Assembly: GCA_026225475.1 (NCBI GenBank)
Contig: JAMFSU010000006.1
Span: 1-59,338 of the forward strand
Length of the DNA: 59,338 nucleotides
Source: Duganella sp.
GTDB taxonomy: Bacteria; Pseudomonadota; Gammaproteobacteria; Burkholderiales; Burkholderiaceae_D
Reading direction: 5' to 3'
In this document: piece by piece, positions 26,841-36,178 of the stretch
Position numbering within the stretch: position 1 is the stretch's first letter
How the letters are laid out: each line of letters starts with the position of its first letter
The notes under the pieces: generated by a model
Databases searched by the model: none
Told to the model about the DNA's origin: nothing
Seen by the model: the letters and a program-made list of their open reading frames with translations, nothing else
Program-made: the position numbers and the translations under genes

Positions 26841-27356
26841 ATGTTTCCGGTGGATGAAATGGGCTCACTTCAGGCTGGCGATTTATTTACCGCTATCGTA
26901 CACGCTCCGTTTGGTGCGATCGGTATTCGCACTGCGGATGGCTTGGTGCAGGAATTGGTCTATCTGCCCAAGCATTTCCGCGAAAAGGATGCCAGCGATG
27001 CGTTGGCCGCCAAGGCTGCGTGCCAGGTGCAACGTTATCTGGAACAGGCCGATTATCAATTCAAGCTGCCCTTGCCGGAAGTCGGTTCGGCCTTTCAACG
27101 CCGGGTATGGGCGGCGATTGCTGCGATTCCGCGTGGTGAGGTGCGTACGTATGGACAAGTCGCCAAATTCATTCAATCAGCGCCGCGCGCGGTGGGACAG
27201 GCCTGTGGCGCCAACTGGTTTCCATTGGTGATTCCTTGTCATCGTGTGACGGCCGCGGGCGGCCTCGGTGGTTTCTCTCATCACGACGATGAAGACGGAT
27301 TTCATCTTGGCGTCAAACGTTGGTTGCTGGCACACGAAGGTGTGCATGGCTACTGA
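26841..27356 (+). CDS. ogt: Methylated-DNA-[protein]-cysteine S-methyltransferase
   Basis: This is a suicide DNA repair protein that transfers O6-alkyl groups from guanine to its own cysteine. The 171-residue frame has FQRRVWAAIAAIPRGEVRTYGQVAKFI, the arginine-finger helix, and the active-site motif PLVIPCHRVTAAGGLGGF with the acceptor Cys in PCHRV. There is no Ada-type N-terminal regulatory domain. A second Met at 26859 with GGTGG six bases upstream is a plausible alternative start. Its 3' end overlaps the xerD start by 11 bases, so the two are probably co-expressed. Confidence 0.93.
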   Translation: MFPVDEMGSLQAGDLFTAIVHAPFGAIGIRTADGLVQELVYLPKHFREKDASDALAAKAACQVQRYLEQADYQFKLPLPEVGSAFQRRVWAAIAAIPRGEVRTYGQVAKFIQSAPRAVGQACGANWFPLVIPCHRVTAAGGLGGFSHHDDEDGFHLGVKRWLLAHEGVHGY

Positions 27357-28323
27357 AACCGCAAAGGCCGAAAATCCCGTCAGTACGACCCGCACGCGTG
27401 TCAAAACACGCCAGCCCAAGGTCGTGGCCACCGGGGCTAGCCTGGCTGCCATCGATGAATTCTGCGATACCTTGTGGCTGGAGGATGGCCTGTCCAAAAA
27501 CTCGCTGGAGGCCTACCGGCGCGACATGAGCCTGTTTGCCCATTGGTTGCAGACGCAACGTCACAAGGACTTGCTGGCGACCGCAGCTGACGATCTGAAT
27601 GCCTATTTCGCTGCCCGCCATGATGACACCAAGGCCAGTTCCGCCAATCGCCGGCTGGCGGTGCTCAAACGTTTTTTTCAGTTGGCATTGCGGCAAAACC
27701 GCATCAGTGCCGACCCCTGCCTGCGCCTGCGTTCGGCCAAGCAGCCGCCGCGTTTTCCCAAGGTCTTGTCGGAAGGCCAGGTCGAGGCATTGCTGGCCGC
27801 GCCCGATGTCAGCACGCCACTGGGTTTGCGCGACCGCACCATGCTTGAATTGATGTATGCCAGTGGTTTGCGGGTGTCGGAACTGGTTTTGCTGAAGTCG
27901 TTGGAGGTCGGTATGAACGAAGGCGTGCTGCGCATTACCGGCAAGGGTAACAAGACGCGCCTGGTGCCGTTCGGCGAAGAAGCGCGCAGCTGGATTGAGC
28001 GCTATCTGCACGAGGGACGGCCGGCGATTCTGGCCGGGCAGGTGGATGATGCCTTGTTCGTCACCGCGCGAGGCGCTGCGATGACGCGCCAGATGTTCTG
28101 GACCTTGATCAAAAAATATGCCGTTCAGGGCGATATCCGCGCGCCATTGTCGCCGCATACCTTGCGCCATGCGTTCGCCACCCATTTGCTCAACCATGGC
28201 GCCGATTTGCGCGTGGTGCAAATGTTGCTGGGGCATGCCGATATTTCTACTACCCAGATCTATACCCACGTGGCGCGCGAGCGGCTCAAAAAATTGCATG
28301 CTGAGCATCATCCACGGGGATAA
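27346..28323 (+). CDS. xerD: Site-specific tyrosine recombinase XerD
   Basis: XerD, with XerC, resolves chromosome dimers at dif. The start at 27346 (after GAAGGTG) gives 325 residues with a ~25-residue basic N-terminal extension. The SAM-like N-terminal domain (~35-120) is followed by the catalytic domain with the active-site set: Arg in YASGLRVSEL, Lys in TGKGNKTR, the HTLRHAFATHLL box, His in LLGHADISTTQIYTHV and the nucleophilic Tyr in the same motif. The ADLRVVQMLLGHADISTTQIYTHV end and the C-terminal ERLKKLHAEHHPRG tail favour XerD over XerC. It overlaps ogt by 11 bases. Confidence 0.93.
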   Translation: MATETAKAENPVSTTRTRVKTRQPKVVATGASLAAIDEFCDTLWLEDGLSKNSLEAYRRDMSLFAHWLQTQRHKDLLATAADDLNAYFAARHDDTKASSANRRLAVLKRFFQLALRQNRISADPCLRLRSAKQPPRFPKVLSEGQVEALLAAPDVSTPLGLRDRTMLELMYASGLRVSELVLLKSLEVGMNEGVLRITGKGNKTRLVPFGEEARSWIERYLHEGRPAILAGQVDDALFVTARGAAMTRQMFWTLIKKYAVQGDIRAPLSPHTLRHAFATHLLNHGADLRVVQMLLGHADISTTQIYTHVARERLKKLHAEHHPRG

Positions 28324-28391
28324 TGCAATCGCTTCTAAGCGTGCGAGGGCGAGGTGCCAAAGTTTTGCCGTTGCGGCATAATGTGCGCCAA

Positions 28392-28886
28392 ATGAGTTCA
28401 AAAAAAGACCATATTTCGGAAACCCCGGCGACGCAGTTTTTGCGCAAGCATGCGGTTATCTTCAGTGAACACCCCTATCCCTATGAAGAGCATGGTGGCA
28501 CGCGCGTGTCGGCGCGCGAGCTCGGGGTTGATGAACATGCGGTGGTGAAGACGCTGGTGATGCAGGATGAGGCCGCCAAGCCGATGTTGGTGCTCATGCA
28601 CGGCGACCGCAAGGTGTCGACCAAAAATCTGGCGCGTCAGATCGGCTGCAAGTCGGTCGAGCCTTGCAAGCCGGAAGTCGCCAATCGTCACTCCGGTTTT
28701 CTGATCGGCGGTACCTCGCCGTTCGGTACGCGCAAGGTCATGCCGGTATATGTCGAAGCAGGCATTCTGGACTTGCCGAAAATTTACATCAATGGCGGCC
28801 GCCGTGGATTTTTGATCGGCATCGATCCCGCCGTGATCAGTGCCGTCCTTCCCAGCAAAGCGGTACACTGCGCGCTGGAAGAGTAA
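28392..28886 (+). CDS. ybaK: Cys-tRNA(Pro)/Cys-tRNA(Cys) deacylase YbaK
   Basis: YbaK edits mischarged Cys-tRNA(Pro) in trans in the cytoplasm. The 164-residue protein starts at the ATG at 28392; a longer frame overlaps the end of xerD. Motifs seen are [38 protein letters not shown] with the conserved Lys, a [15 protein letters not shown] stretch, and [17 protein letters not shown], all typical of YbaK/EbsC. Length matches the family. It lies between xerD and plsY on the same strand. Confidence 0.93.
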   Translation: MSSKKDHISETPATQFLRKHAVIFSEHPYPYEEHGGTRVSARELGVDEHAVVKTLVMQDEAAKPMLVLMHGDRKVSTKNLARQIGCKSVEPCKPEVANRHSGFLIGGTSPFGTRKVMPVYVEAGILDLPKIYINGGRRGFLIGIDPAVISAVLPSKAVHCALEE

Positions 28887-28945
28887 CGCCATTCATTAAA
28901 AGCCGCGCCCGAAAGGGCAACAGTGGCATCGAAGAAGAGGAAAAA

Positions 28946-29554
28946 ATGTACACAGTGTTGTTTGCCATCGCCGCTTATTTGATCGGCTCCATTTCGTTTG
29001 CCGTCGTGGTCACCAAGTTGATGGGCTTGTCCGATCCGCGCACCTATGGTTCCAAGAATCCCGGCGCCACCAATGTGCTGCGTAGCGGTAACAAGAAAGC
29101 GGCAGTATTGACCTTGCTCGGCGATGGCTTCAAAGGCTGGCTGGCGGTATGGCTGGCGCAGAAATATGGGCCACAGTTCGGGGTCGAAGACGGCGGTATT
29201 GCGTTGGTGGTGGTGGCGGTATTCCTGGGCCATTTGTGGCCCGTGTTTTTCCGCTTTGTCGGCGGCAAGGGTGTAGCGACGGCACTGGGAATTTTGCTGG
29301 CGCTCAACGTCTGGTTGGGGCTGGCAACATTGGTGACCTGGCTAGTGGTGGCATTTGTGTCGCGCTATTCGTCACTGGCAGCATTGATGGCTGCGGTGTT
29401 GGCACCGTTCTATTATGGTTTGCTGTTCGGCAGCGCCGATGGCATCTTGCTGGCGGTATTGGTGATGACCGTCTTGCTGATTTATCGCCATCGGAAAAAT
29501 ATCGGTAACCTGTTGGCCGGCAAGGAAAGCAAGATCGGCGCGAAGAAAAAATAA
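28946..29554 (+). CDS. plsY: Glycerol-3-phosphate acyltransferase PlsY
   Basis: PlsY is an inner-membrane enzyme that acylates glycerol-3-phosphate from acyl-phosphate, the first step of phospholipid synthesis. The 202-residue frame starts at the ATG at 28946, preceded by AAGAGGAAA. Family motifs are [36 protein letters not shown], the [21 protein letters not shown] block and a C-terminal [19 protein letters not shown]. About five membrane segments are visible. A shared hairpin terminator lies between it and the converging FAH-family gene. Confidence 0.95.
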   Translation: MYTVLFAIAAYLIGSISFAVVVTKLMGLSDPRTYGSKNPGATNVLRSGNKKAAVLTLLGDGFKGWLAVWLAQKYGPQFGVEDGGIALVVVAVFLGHLWPVFFRFVGGKGVATALGILLALNVWLGLATLVTWLVVAFVSRYSSLAALMAAVLAPFYYGLLFGSADGILLAVLVMTVLLIYRHRKNIGNLLAGKESKIGAKKK

Positions 29555-29581
29555 ACGATTGCGCTTCTGGCGCCCCGTAGA

Positions 29582-29627
29582 AAAACGCCCCAAGCTAAGG
29601 ACATCGGTCCAGACCTTGGGGCGTTGT
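29582..29627. terminator. Terminator between plsY and the FAH-family gene
   Basis: AACGCCCCAAG (29584-29594) pairs perfectly with 29615-29625 around a 20-base loop. A T-run follows on the minus strand (for the FAH-family gene); the plus side has GTTGTT and may serve plsY. Confidence 0.7.
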
Positions 29628-29641
29628 TACGACCACGCAGA

Positions 29642-30709
29642 TTAAACTTTTTCCGCCTTGATCATATTGCGGATGATGCCGATCCCCGTCACTTCGGTTT
29701 CCATCACGTCGCCCGGATGCAGGAATTCTTGCGGCTGACGTGCAAAGCCGACGCCGGATGGGGTACCAGTGGCGATGATGTCGCCTGGTTCCAGTGTCAG
29801 GCCGCGTGATAGTTCGGCGATGATGCGTGGAATTTTGAAATACATTTGCTGATAGCTGGCATTCTGTTTTTCCACGCCATTGACGCGGCAAATCACGCGC
29901 ACGTCGTCGAGCTTGAGGCCGGCGGCGGTAACGATCCATGGTCCCATCGGGCCATGTCCATCGAGGCTCTTGCCTTTGAACCATTGGCCGCCGTGCAGTT
30001 TTTGCTGCACTTCGCGCGAGGTGGTGTCATTGAAGGCGGCGTAGCCGAACACATAATCCATCGCCTGTTCTTCTTTGATGTTGCGGCCACGTTGACCAAT
30101 CACGACGGCCAGCTCGGCTTCCCAGTCGGTGGTGTTGGACAGTGTGATGTCATGCGGAATGGAGTCGAAAGGACCATTCATCGTATGCGTGGCCTTGGTG
30201 AAAAATACCGGATGGTCGGGCAATTTTTCCACCACTTTGTCGACGCGGGCCTTTTTGCCTTCTTCGAAATGATCAAGGTAATTCCAGCCGACGCAATAGA
30301 TGTTGCGATCAGGCCGTGGAATCGGCGACATCAGCTTGGCCTGGGCCAGGGTTGGCAAGCTCGTTTGTTGCGCGGCGCGATCAACCAGGTTTTTCAACTG
30401 GGCAAATCCGGCATTGCCACTGGCCACCAGCGCCAGCATGGAAGTCGGATCGAAACCGAGCGTGAGACCCTGTTGCTGCGCTTGACTGCGCACATCGACG
30501 ATACGGCTATCGTCGAGCACGGCAATCACGGTGGGAGCGCCGCCGGCGATGCTGGCGGTGGCCAGGCGCATGCCGATCTTGCCTGCCAGCGGTGGTATCA
30601 CCAGCGTTGACTGACTGCCTTGCGCGGCAGCCGGGTTGCTGCCCATGAATACACTGCCGACGGCAGCTGTGGCACCGGCTTTGAGCAAATTGCGACGACT
30701 ATTGTCCAT
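29642..30709 (-). CDS. Fumarylacetoacetate hydrolase-family protein with Tat signal
   Basis: This is a 355-residue protein. The ATG at 30709 has GGAGA upstream. It begins MDNSRRNLLKAGATAAVG, a twin-arginine signal with cleavage expected near PAAA-QG, so the mature protein should be periplasmic. The rest is a standard FAH-fold hydrolase/isomerase: NYLDHFEEGKK, PVFFTK, the metal-binding DWEAELAVVIG, FGYAAFNDTTSREVQ, WFKGKSLDGHGPMGPWIV, and LEPGDIIATGTPSGVG. Most FAH-family enzymes (fumarylpyruvate hydrolase, acylpyruvase, HpcE) act in the cytoplasm, so an exported one is notable. Substrate is unknown. It sits alone between plsY and tsaD. Confidence 0.88.
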   Translation of the reverse strand: MDNSRRNLLKAGATAAVGSVFMGSNPAAAQGSQSTLVIPPLAGKIGMRLATASIAGGAPTVIAVLDDSRIVDVRSQAQQQGLTLGFDPTSMLALVASGNAGFAQLKNLVDRAAQQTSLPTLAQAKLMSPIPRPDRNIYCVGWNYLDHFEEGKKARVDKVVEKLPDHPVFFTKATHTMNGPFDSIPHDITLSNTTDWEAELAVVIGQRGRNIKEEQAMDYVFGYAAFNDTTSREVQQKLHGGQWFKGKSLDGHGPMGPWIVTAAGLKLDDVRVICRVNGVEKQNASYQQMYFKIPRIIAELSRGLTLEPGDIIATGTPSGVGFARQPQEFLHPGDVMETEVTGIGIIRNMIKAEKV

Positions 30710-30800
30710 GCTGTCTCCTCTTTTCTTGCGGTTATGTTGACCGTTCAATCCCCGCTAGAATTGCCGGCCAGTTTGTAATGGCTGCAGATAGGTTGCATGC

Positions 30801-31829
30801 TTATGCTTGATTCAATTCTTCGAGTGGCCAGCGCGGTCGTATGCTGAACGCGTAGTCGCGTTTGGCCGCCTCGGGATGGGCCTGCAGGCGCATGGCGCCA
30901 GCGAACGCAATCATGGCACCATTGTCGGTACAGAATTCCAGCTCTGGATAGAACACTTGATAACGGCGCTTGGCTGCCGCGGCATCGAGACCGCCGCGCA
31001 ACTGCCGGTTGGCGCCAACACCACCGGCGATCACCAGGCGCTTCAGGCCGGTGTGCTTGAGCGCATTCATGCACTTGGCGACCAGCACTTCAACGATGGC
31101 GTCGACAAAGGCACGCGCAATATTGGCTTTGTCTTGTTCGCAAATATTGCTGGTCTGATTTTTGACGACGGTCAGCACGGCGGTTTTTAAACCGGAAAAA
31201 CTGAAATCAAAATTCTTGGAGTGCAACATTGGCCGCGGTAAATGGTAAGCGTCAGGAATGCCGAACTCGGCCAGCCGCGAAATCGCCGGGCCGCCGGGGT
31301 AACTCAGGCCGAGCAACTTGGCCGATTTGTCGAAGGCTTCACCGGCGGCGTCATCGAGCGTTTCGCCCAGCAGCGTGTATTGGCCGACGCCATCGACCCG
31401 CATCAATTGGGTATGGCCGCCCGATACCAGCAAGGCAACAAAGGGAAACTCAGGTGGATTGGAGGCCAGCAACGGCGACAGCAGATGGCCTTCGAGGTGG
31501 TGCACGCCCAGAACCGGCTTGTCCAGCGACAAGCCCAGGCCGCAGGCAATCGACGAGCCCACCAGCAGGGCGCCGGCCAGACCGGGACCTTGGGTGTAGG
31601 CGATGGCATCGATTGCCGAAGGCGCCACGCCACTGTCCGCGAATACCTGGCGCAGCAAGGGGATGGCGCGCCGCACGTGGTCGCGCGAAGCCAGTTCGGG
31701 CACGACGCCGCCATATTCTTCATGCATTGCAATTTGCGAATGCAGGGCATGTGCCAGCAGGCCTTTTTCGGTATCGTATAAGGCCAGACCGGTTTCATCG
31801 CAGGAAGATTCGACGCCAAGAACTATCAT
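30801..31829 (-). CDS. tsaD: tRNA N6-adenosine threonylcarbamoyltransferase TsaD
   Basis: TsaD transfers the threonylcarbamoyl group to A37 of ANN-reading tRNAs. I use the ATG at 31829, giving [19 protein letters not shown], the family N-terminus; a long frame to 32150 is an artefact. The ASKHA-fold motifs are all present: [17 protein letters not shown] with metal-binding His residues (HVRR, and HHLEGH), [22 protein letters not shown], and [12 protein letters not shown] with [13 protein letters not shown] near the end. Length (342) is normal. It is divergent from ybiB. Its partner TsaE is encoded 11 kb away. Confidence 0.96.
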   Translation of the reverse strand: MIVLGVESSCDETGLALYDTEKGLLAHALHSQIAMHEEYGGVVPELASRDHVRRAIPLLRQVFADSGVAPSAIDAIAYTQGPGLAGALLVGSSIACGLGLSLDKPVLGVHHLEGHLLSPLLASNPPEFPFVALLVSGGHTQLMRVDGVGQYTLLGETLDDAAGEAFDKSAKLLGLSYPGGPAISRLAEFGIPDAYHLPRPMLHSKNFDFSFSGLKTAVLTVVKNQTSNICEQDKANIARAFVDAIVEVLVAKCMNALKHTGLKRLVIAGGVGANRQLRGGLDAAAAKRRYQVFYPELEFCTDNGAMIAFAGAMRLQAHPEAAKRDYAFSIRPRWPLEELNQA

Positions 31830-31971
31830 TGCAGCAGGGAGCAGTACAGCAGGTGGAGACGCGTGTGCGTCCGAAGCCTCTATTGTAAAGGAAAGCGTGT
31901 GGTTGCCGGCGGCGCCCGCAGCAGCAGGCGCGCTTGGTATACTCTGCACACATGAAAAATGAGGTAAGGCA

Positions 31972-32943
31972 ATGACAGAATCAAATGGCGACATGCTGGC
32001 GGCGGCCCGCTTCATCAAGGAAATCGGCCGTGGCAAGGACGGTGCCCGCAGTCTCACGCGCGACGATGCGCGGACCCTGTACAGCGCCATGCTCGATGGT
32101 CGCGTCAGTGACCTTGAATTAGGCGCGATCTTGCTGGCCATGCGCGTCAAGGGCGAATCGGTCGAGGAAATCGGTGGCTTCCTGGAGGCTGCTGAAGCAT
32201 CATTTACGCCGCTGCAGGCGCCGGCGGGCGACTATGCACCGGTCATCCTGCCGAGCTACAACGGTTCGCGTCACATGCCCAATCTGACGCCGCTACTGGC
32301 ACTGCTGCTGGCGCGCGAAGGGGTGCCGGTCTTGATGCATGGTGTGACCCATGATCCGCAACGGGTGACTAGTGCGGAAATTTTTGCTGCGTTGGACCTT
32401 CCGCACGCCGCTGATGCTGCGCAGGCTGAAGTGGCGTTGCAGAGCGGCCAGCCAGCTTTTATTCCGATTCAGCATCTGGCGCCGAAACTGGCGCGCCTGC
32501 TGGCCATGCGTCGGGTACTTGGGGTGCGTAATTCAACCCATACGTTGGTCAAGATCATGCAGCCGTTTGCCACGGCGGCGCTTCGGTTGACCTCGTATAC
32601 TCATCCGGAATATCTGGAAATGCTGGCTAACTATTTCACGACGGCAGCGCCAGCCGTACGCGGCGACGCTTTTTTGATGCGCGGCACCGAGGGTGAAACG
32701 GTCGCTAACGCCAGACGCGCGCAGCAAATCGACTGGTTCCATGATAGCCAGCGGGTGTTGCTGGTGGAAAAACAGCGCGTAGCAGAAGAGCTAGCCGATT
32801 TGCCGGAAGGACGCGATGCACCTGCCACTGCTGCCTGGATCAAGGCAGTGCTGGCCGGTCAACGGCAGATTCCGGAAGCGATTCAGGAGCAGGTGGAGCA
32901 TTGCGTCACGGTGGCAGCACAAATTCGCCGCGCCGAATGCTAG
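31972..32943 (+). CDS. ybiB: YbiB/TrpD2-family nucleic-acid-binding protein
   Basis: This is a 323-residue cytoplasmic protein of the glycosyltransferase family 3 fold, related to anthranilate phosphoribosyltransferase. The N-terminal helical domain ([37 protein letters not shown]) is like TrpD. The pyrophosphate-binding glycine loop of TrpD is replaced by [21 protein letters not shown], and later motifs are [20 protein letters not shown] and [13 protein letters not shown]. This is the pattern of YbiB/TrpD2 proteins, which bind nucleic acid and lack TrpD activity. It starts 142 bases from the divergent tsaD start. Confidence 0.9.
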   Translation: MTESNGDMLAAARFIKEIGRGKDGARSLTRDDARTLYSAMLDGRVSDLELGAILLAMRVKGESVEEIGGFLEAAEASFTPLQAPAGDYAPVILPSYNGSRHMPNLTPLLALLLAREGVPVLMHGVTHDPQRVTSAEIFAALDLPHAADAAQAEVALQSGQPAFIPIQHLAPKLARLLAMRRVLGVRNSTHTLVKIMQPFATAALRLTSYTHPEYLEMLANYFTTAAPAVRGDAFLMRGTEGETVANARRAQQIDWFHDSQRVLLVEKQRVAEELADLPEGRDAPATAAWIKAVLAGQRQIPEAIQEQVEHCVTVAAQIRRAEC

Positions 32944-32953
32944 TGGTCTGGAC

Positions 32954-33394
32954 CTAGATTTTGGCTTTGACGCTGGTTTTGGCAACGGCTTTGACCAGCG
33001 GTACTGCTGTGACCTGGGCAAAGGCGAAGATGACTTCCTTGACGATTTTGCGTTGCGGTGCGGGCAAGTTGATGAAGGCTTCAAAGGCCTCGCGTTCGCG
33101 ATAGCCGATCGCTTCTTCCCAACGGGCGCGGCGTTTGTCGATGCGTTTGCCAATTTCCTCGCCGAAACGTAAATGTTGTGGTGTGACAATAAGCCATTCG
33201 GCAAGGGTTTCGAGCTTGTCTTGATTGGGCATGGACTCGCCGAGCAGCCAGCGACGCACGCCGTGCAAGGTCATTGGTTTGCCCCAATACCGCAAATTGA
33301 ACTCGCGTTCAAGGACCGCGGGTTTCGGCTCATATCCCGCTTTTTCCATCGAGGCGCGCAGCCTTGTTGCAAATTTTTCGTTCGCGTTTTCCAT
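32954..33394 (-). CDS. Small DNA-binding (lambda-repressor-like) protein
   Basis: This is a 146-residue cytoplasmic protein. The first ~85 residues (NEKFATRLRASMEKAGYEPKPAVLEREFN, then MTLHGVRRWLLGESMPNQDKLETLAEWL) have the layout of a phage-repressor-like HTH: RLRASMEKAGY, a helix, the GVRRWLLGE recognition-helix region and a final LETLAEWL. The C-terminal part is basic (GKRIDKRRARWEEAIGYRERE) and ends in a hydrophobic helix and VKAKI. It is probably a transcription regulator, of a kind common in Burkholderiales. No target is visible. It is convergent with ybiB, 10 bases apart. Confidence 0.7.
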   Translation of the reverse strand: MENANEKFATRLRASMEKAGYEPKPAVLEREFNLRYWGKPMTLHGVRRWLLGESMPNQDKLETLAEWLIVTPQHLRFGEEIGKRIDKRRARWEEAIGYREREAFEAFINLPAPQRKIVKEVIFAFAQVTAVPLVKAVAKTSVKAKI

Positions 33395-34056
33395 GATCGG
33401 AAGTTACTGCCTAGTTGCTCACAAAGGGGTACGTTTATATTTCCCATTAATTACGCGGCACATGTGACTTGTAATCAACTGCTGAGATTGGCATCGATCT
33501 CCTGAGTATCTTGTCTCATTTTTTGGTTGACGAAAAGATAACTGTTTTAAAGTGTCTGTATCTCCCAACATGACTGTCAGAAAGACTTTCAGCCCAGTAA
33601 TGGAAGTTTTCGGTGGGCATTTCCCTCGACCATATCGGTATGAATATTGATGCGTGGCAACGTCGCGAGTCAAGTCGCGCCACACCGCATGAAAGTGCTT
33701 TGACAACACTTGAACACTGCGTGGAAGAAGCCGGGATTTTTGCCCGCAAACAAGCTAGAATAGGCGCCAACAAAGGGGCTGGCTGGTTGCCGTAGGGTTA
33801 CGAAGGTCAATCAAGATCACGCAATCAGAGTTATTTTCTCGCAATAACGCCAACCTGTGGCGCACGCTTGCGCACAGGTTTTTTCTCCCCGCGAATTCCC
33901 AGCATGAAAGCAGATGCGCCGCCGCTGCGCAGAGCATTAGCAATCGGCACCTTAAAGCACCAGACGGCACCAGAGCACCAGAAAGTATCAAACAGCATCA
34001 CGCAATTTGTGGCATGTCAGCGAATTGCGATGAATAAAAACAGTTTGAAATGAAGG
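33395..34056. other. 662-base gap with a plus-strand terminator
   Basis: No convincing coding sequence is seen; short frames of 60-96 codons on both strands lack ribosome binding sites and family motifs. The clear element is a plus-strand intrinsic terminator at 33852-33884. The rest is A+T-richer than its surroundings. The far end contains the promoter of the MHYT/GGDEF/EAL gene. Confidence 0.5.
33852..33884 (+). terminator. Strong intrinsic terminator without an obvious gene
   Basis: AACCTGTG (33852-33859) pairs with CACAGGTT (33873-33880) with an inner GCGCA/TGCGC pairing, followed by TTTTTT. No protein gene ends before it on the plus strand, so it may end a small RNA starting near a TAGAAT box at about 33758. 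Confidence 0.7.
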
Positions 34057-36144
34057 ATGTGGACGGATTTTCCGATGATGGCGGGCTCTTATCAGTTCCT
34101 GTTAATTTGCTTTTCACTATTTGTTGCGACGCTGGCTTCGTACACAGTATTGGAAATTGCCGAGCGTATCGTGTCGCAGGAGGGCGTGCGTCATCGGCGC
34201 TGGTGGCTGCTGGGTGGTGCGCTGGTGTTGGGGGTCGGCATCTGGGCCACGGATTTCACCGGTATGCTGGCGTTTCGTTCGGCGATCAACATCGGCTACG
34301 ACGTCTTCATCATTACCCTGTCATTGTTATTGTCGGTCGCCAGTGCTGGGTATCTGCTGTACCGTGCTACCCAAAGGCGTTTGCCGGGACCGCGTCTGCT
34401 GCTTGATGGTATCGTGCTCGGCGTGGTTTGGAGCTTGTTGCACTGCCTGCGCGTGGCCGCCATGCAGGTGTCACCGGCAGTGCACTACACCCCATGGCTG
34501 AGTGGTTTGGCGTTGTTGATGGGCGTGCTGACGGCAATGGCCAGTATCTGGATTATCTATACCCTCAATATTCGCAAGCATGACAGTTTGTGGCGCCGAG
34601 TCGGCTTGGCGGCGGTGTTGGGCGCCGGCATATTTGGCATGCATTGGCTCGGCATGGTTGCGGTGCGCCTCGATCCTCACAGCGTGGCTGCAGCCAGTGG
34701 CGGCATTGATCGCGCCAATCTGATGAGTGCATTGATGCTGGGCACCTTGTTCATTCTGATTGCTGCCTTGATTTTTAGCGGTGCGCAAAAGACCCAGTTG
34801 CTCAAGAAAATCGTTGGCCGTACCAATGCCAAGCTGTTGCATTTTGCTACGCATGATGTGCTCACGGGCTTACCTAACCGGGCCTTGCTGGCCGAGCGGA
34901 TTCAGCATGCAATCCATGTCTCCAAGCGCAGCGGATTGCCATTTGCAGTGTTGTTCATGGACCTCGATGGTTTCAAGGCGATCAATGATTCGCTCGGCCA
35001 TGCGATTGGCGACGGCTTGCTGATTGCGGTGGCGCAGCGCATCCGTGGCTGCATCCGCGGCGAGGATATGGTCGCGCGCATTGGTGGCGACGAATTCGTC
35101 GTGGTGATGGGTAATTTGGCCACGGCCGAAGTAGTCGAGAATCTGGCCGAAAACATTCTCAAGGAATTGCGTCAGGATTTTCGCGTCGATGAAGCAACCC
35201 TACGCGTCACTTCCAGTATCGGTATCGCGGTGTATGCCAACAGCGCGGAAACGGTCGACACTTTGATGAAAAATGCCGATGCGGCAATGTATGAAGCCAA
35301 GCAGAGCGGTCGCAATACGTATCGGTTCTTTGAACCGGCCATGCATGCCAGTGCGATGCGCCACCTTAACATTCGGCATGCATTGCAACTGGCGATCGAA
35401 AACGATCAGCTCTCGCTGCATTTTCAACCGAAATACGAAGGTAGTTTGCTCAGCCTGACCGGAGTGGAAGCCTTGTTGCGCTGGGATCATCCGGAACTTG
35501 GCAGCATGAGCCCGAGCGAATTCATTCCGATTGCAGAACGTTCCGGCCAGATCATTGCGATTGGCAATTGGGTACTGCGTGAAGTGTGCGCACAAATCGT
35601 GCGCTGGGATGCCGAAGGCATGCCGCCGGTGAAGGTGGCGTTGAATCTGTCGCCATTGCAGATGCGTAGCGATTTTGTCGAGCATGTAACGGCTTTGGTC
35701 AGCGAGGCCGGGATTGCGCCGCAACGGCTGATGTTTGAGATTACCGAAACCGCTGCCATGAAACAGGTCGAAAAAAGTGCCCGCATCATCGGCGATTTGC
35801 AGGCGCTTGGGTTTGATATTGCGATTGATGACTTTGGCGCTGGTTATTCCAGTCTGGCTTATTTGCAGCAATTCCATTGCCGTCAGCTCAAGATTGACCG
35901 CTTTTTTACGTCGCGTCTGGATCAGGGGGGCGATGCCGGGCGCGCAATCGTCGCGGCCATCATTGCCTTGGCGCATGCGCTCGATATGGAAGTGGTGGCC
36001 GAAGGTGTGGAAACAGAAGGCCAACTGGCGGTGCTGCAAAAACTCAATTGTGATCAGGTGCAGGGGTTTCTGTTGGCACGCCCAACTGCCGCATCTGAGG
36101 TCTGTGCCCTGTTTGGCAGCATCCGTCAGGCCACCAGCGCCTGA
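34057..36144 (+). CDS. MHYT-type membrane sensor with GGDEF and EAL domains
   Basis: This is a 695-residue inner-membrane c-di-GMP enzyme. The first ~240 residues hold seven membrane segments in the pattern of the MHYT sensor. Of the three expected MHYxxM motifs only the third is intact (GMHWLGM, ~194-200); the first reads ATDFTGM and the second LLHCLRVAAM. The GGDEF domain (~262-425) has an intact GGDEF at 343-347 and an RGED inhibitory site (334-337). The EAL domain (~440-690) keeps GVEALLRW and the IDDFGAGYSSL catalytic loop. Both cyclase and phosphodiesterase activities are possible. The start at 34057 is uncertain; Met at 34075 fits the usual short N-terminus. Confidence 0.92.
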   Translation: MWTDFPMMAGSYQFLLICFSLFVATLASYTVLEIAERIVSQEGVRHRRWWLLGGALVLGVGIWATDFTGMLAFRSAINIGYDVFIITLSLLLSVASAGYLLYRATQRRLPGPRLLLDGIVLGVVWSLLHCLRVAAMQVSPAVHYTPWLSGLALLMGVLTAMASIWIIYTLNIRKHDSLWRRVGLAAVLGAGIFGMHWLGMVAVRLDPHSVAAASGGIDRANLMSALMLGTLFILIAALIFSGAQKTQLLKKIVGRTNAKLLHFATHDVLTGLPNRALLAERIQHAIHVSKRSGLPFAVLFMDLDGFKAINDSLGHAIGDGLLIAVAQRIRGCIRGEDMVARIGGDEFVVVMGNLATAEVVENLAENILKELRQDFRVDEATLRVTSSIGIAVYANSAETVDTLMKNADAAMYEAKQSGRNTYRFFEPAMHASAMRHLNIRHALQLAIENDQLSLHFQPKYEGSLLSLTGVEALLRWDHPELGSMSPSEFIPIAERSGQIIAIGNWVLREVCAQIVRWDAEGMPPVKVALNLSPLQMRSDFVEHVTALVSEAGIAPQRLMFEITETAAMKQVEKSARIIGDLQALGFDIAIDDFGAGYSSLAYLQQFHCRQLKIDRFFTSRLDQGGDAGRAIVAAIIALAHALDMEVVAEGVETEGQLAVLQKLNCDQVQGFLLARPTAASEVCALFGSIRQATSA

Positions 36145-36178
36145 TGACAATGCATGCGCTTCTGGCCCGAACGCATGA

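Noticed and set aside
27313..28401. A 362-codon minus-strand frame opposite xerD
   Set aside because: The xerD catalytic motifs on the plus strand are unambiguous; the antisense frame has none.
31830..32150. Extension of the tsaD frame by 107 codons
   Set aside because: The family N-terminus [13 protein letters not shown] starts at 31829; the extension overlaps the ybiB start and is low-complexity.
33516..33795. Short frames of 60-96 codons in the 33.4-34.0 kb gap
   Set aside because: They overlap on both strands, lack ribosome binding sites and show no conserved features; a small RNA is at least as likely.
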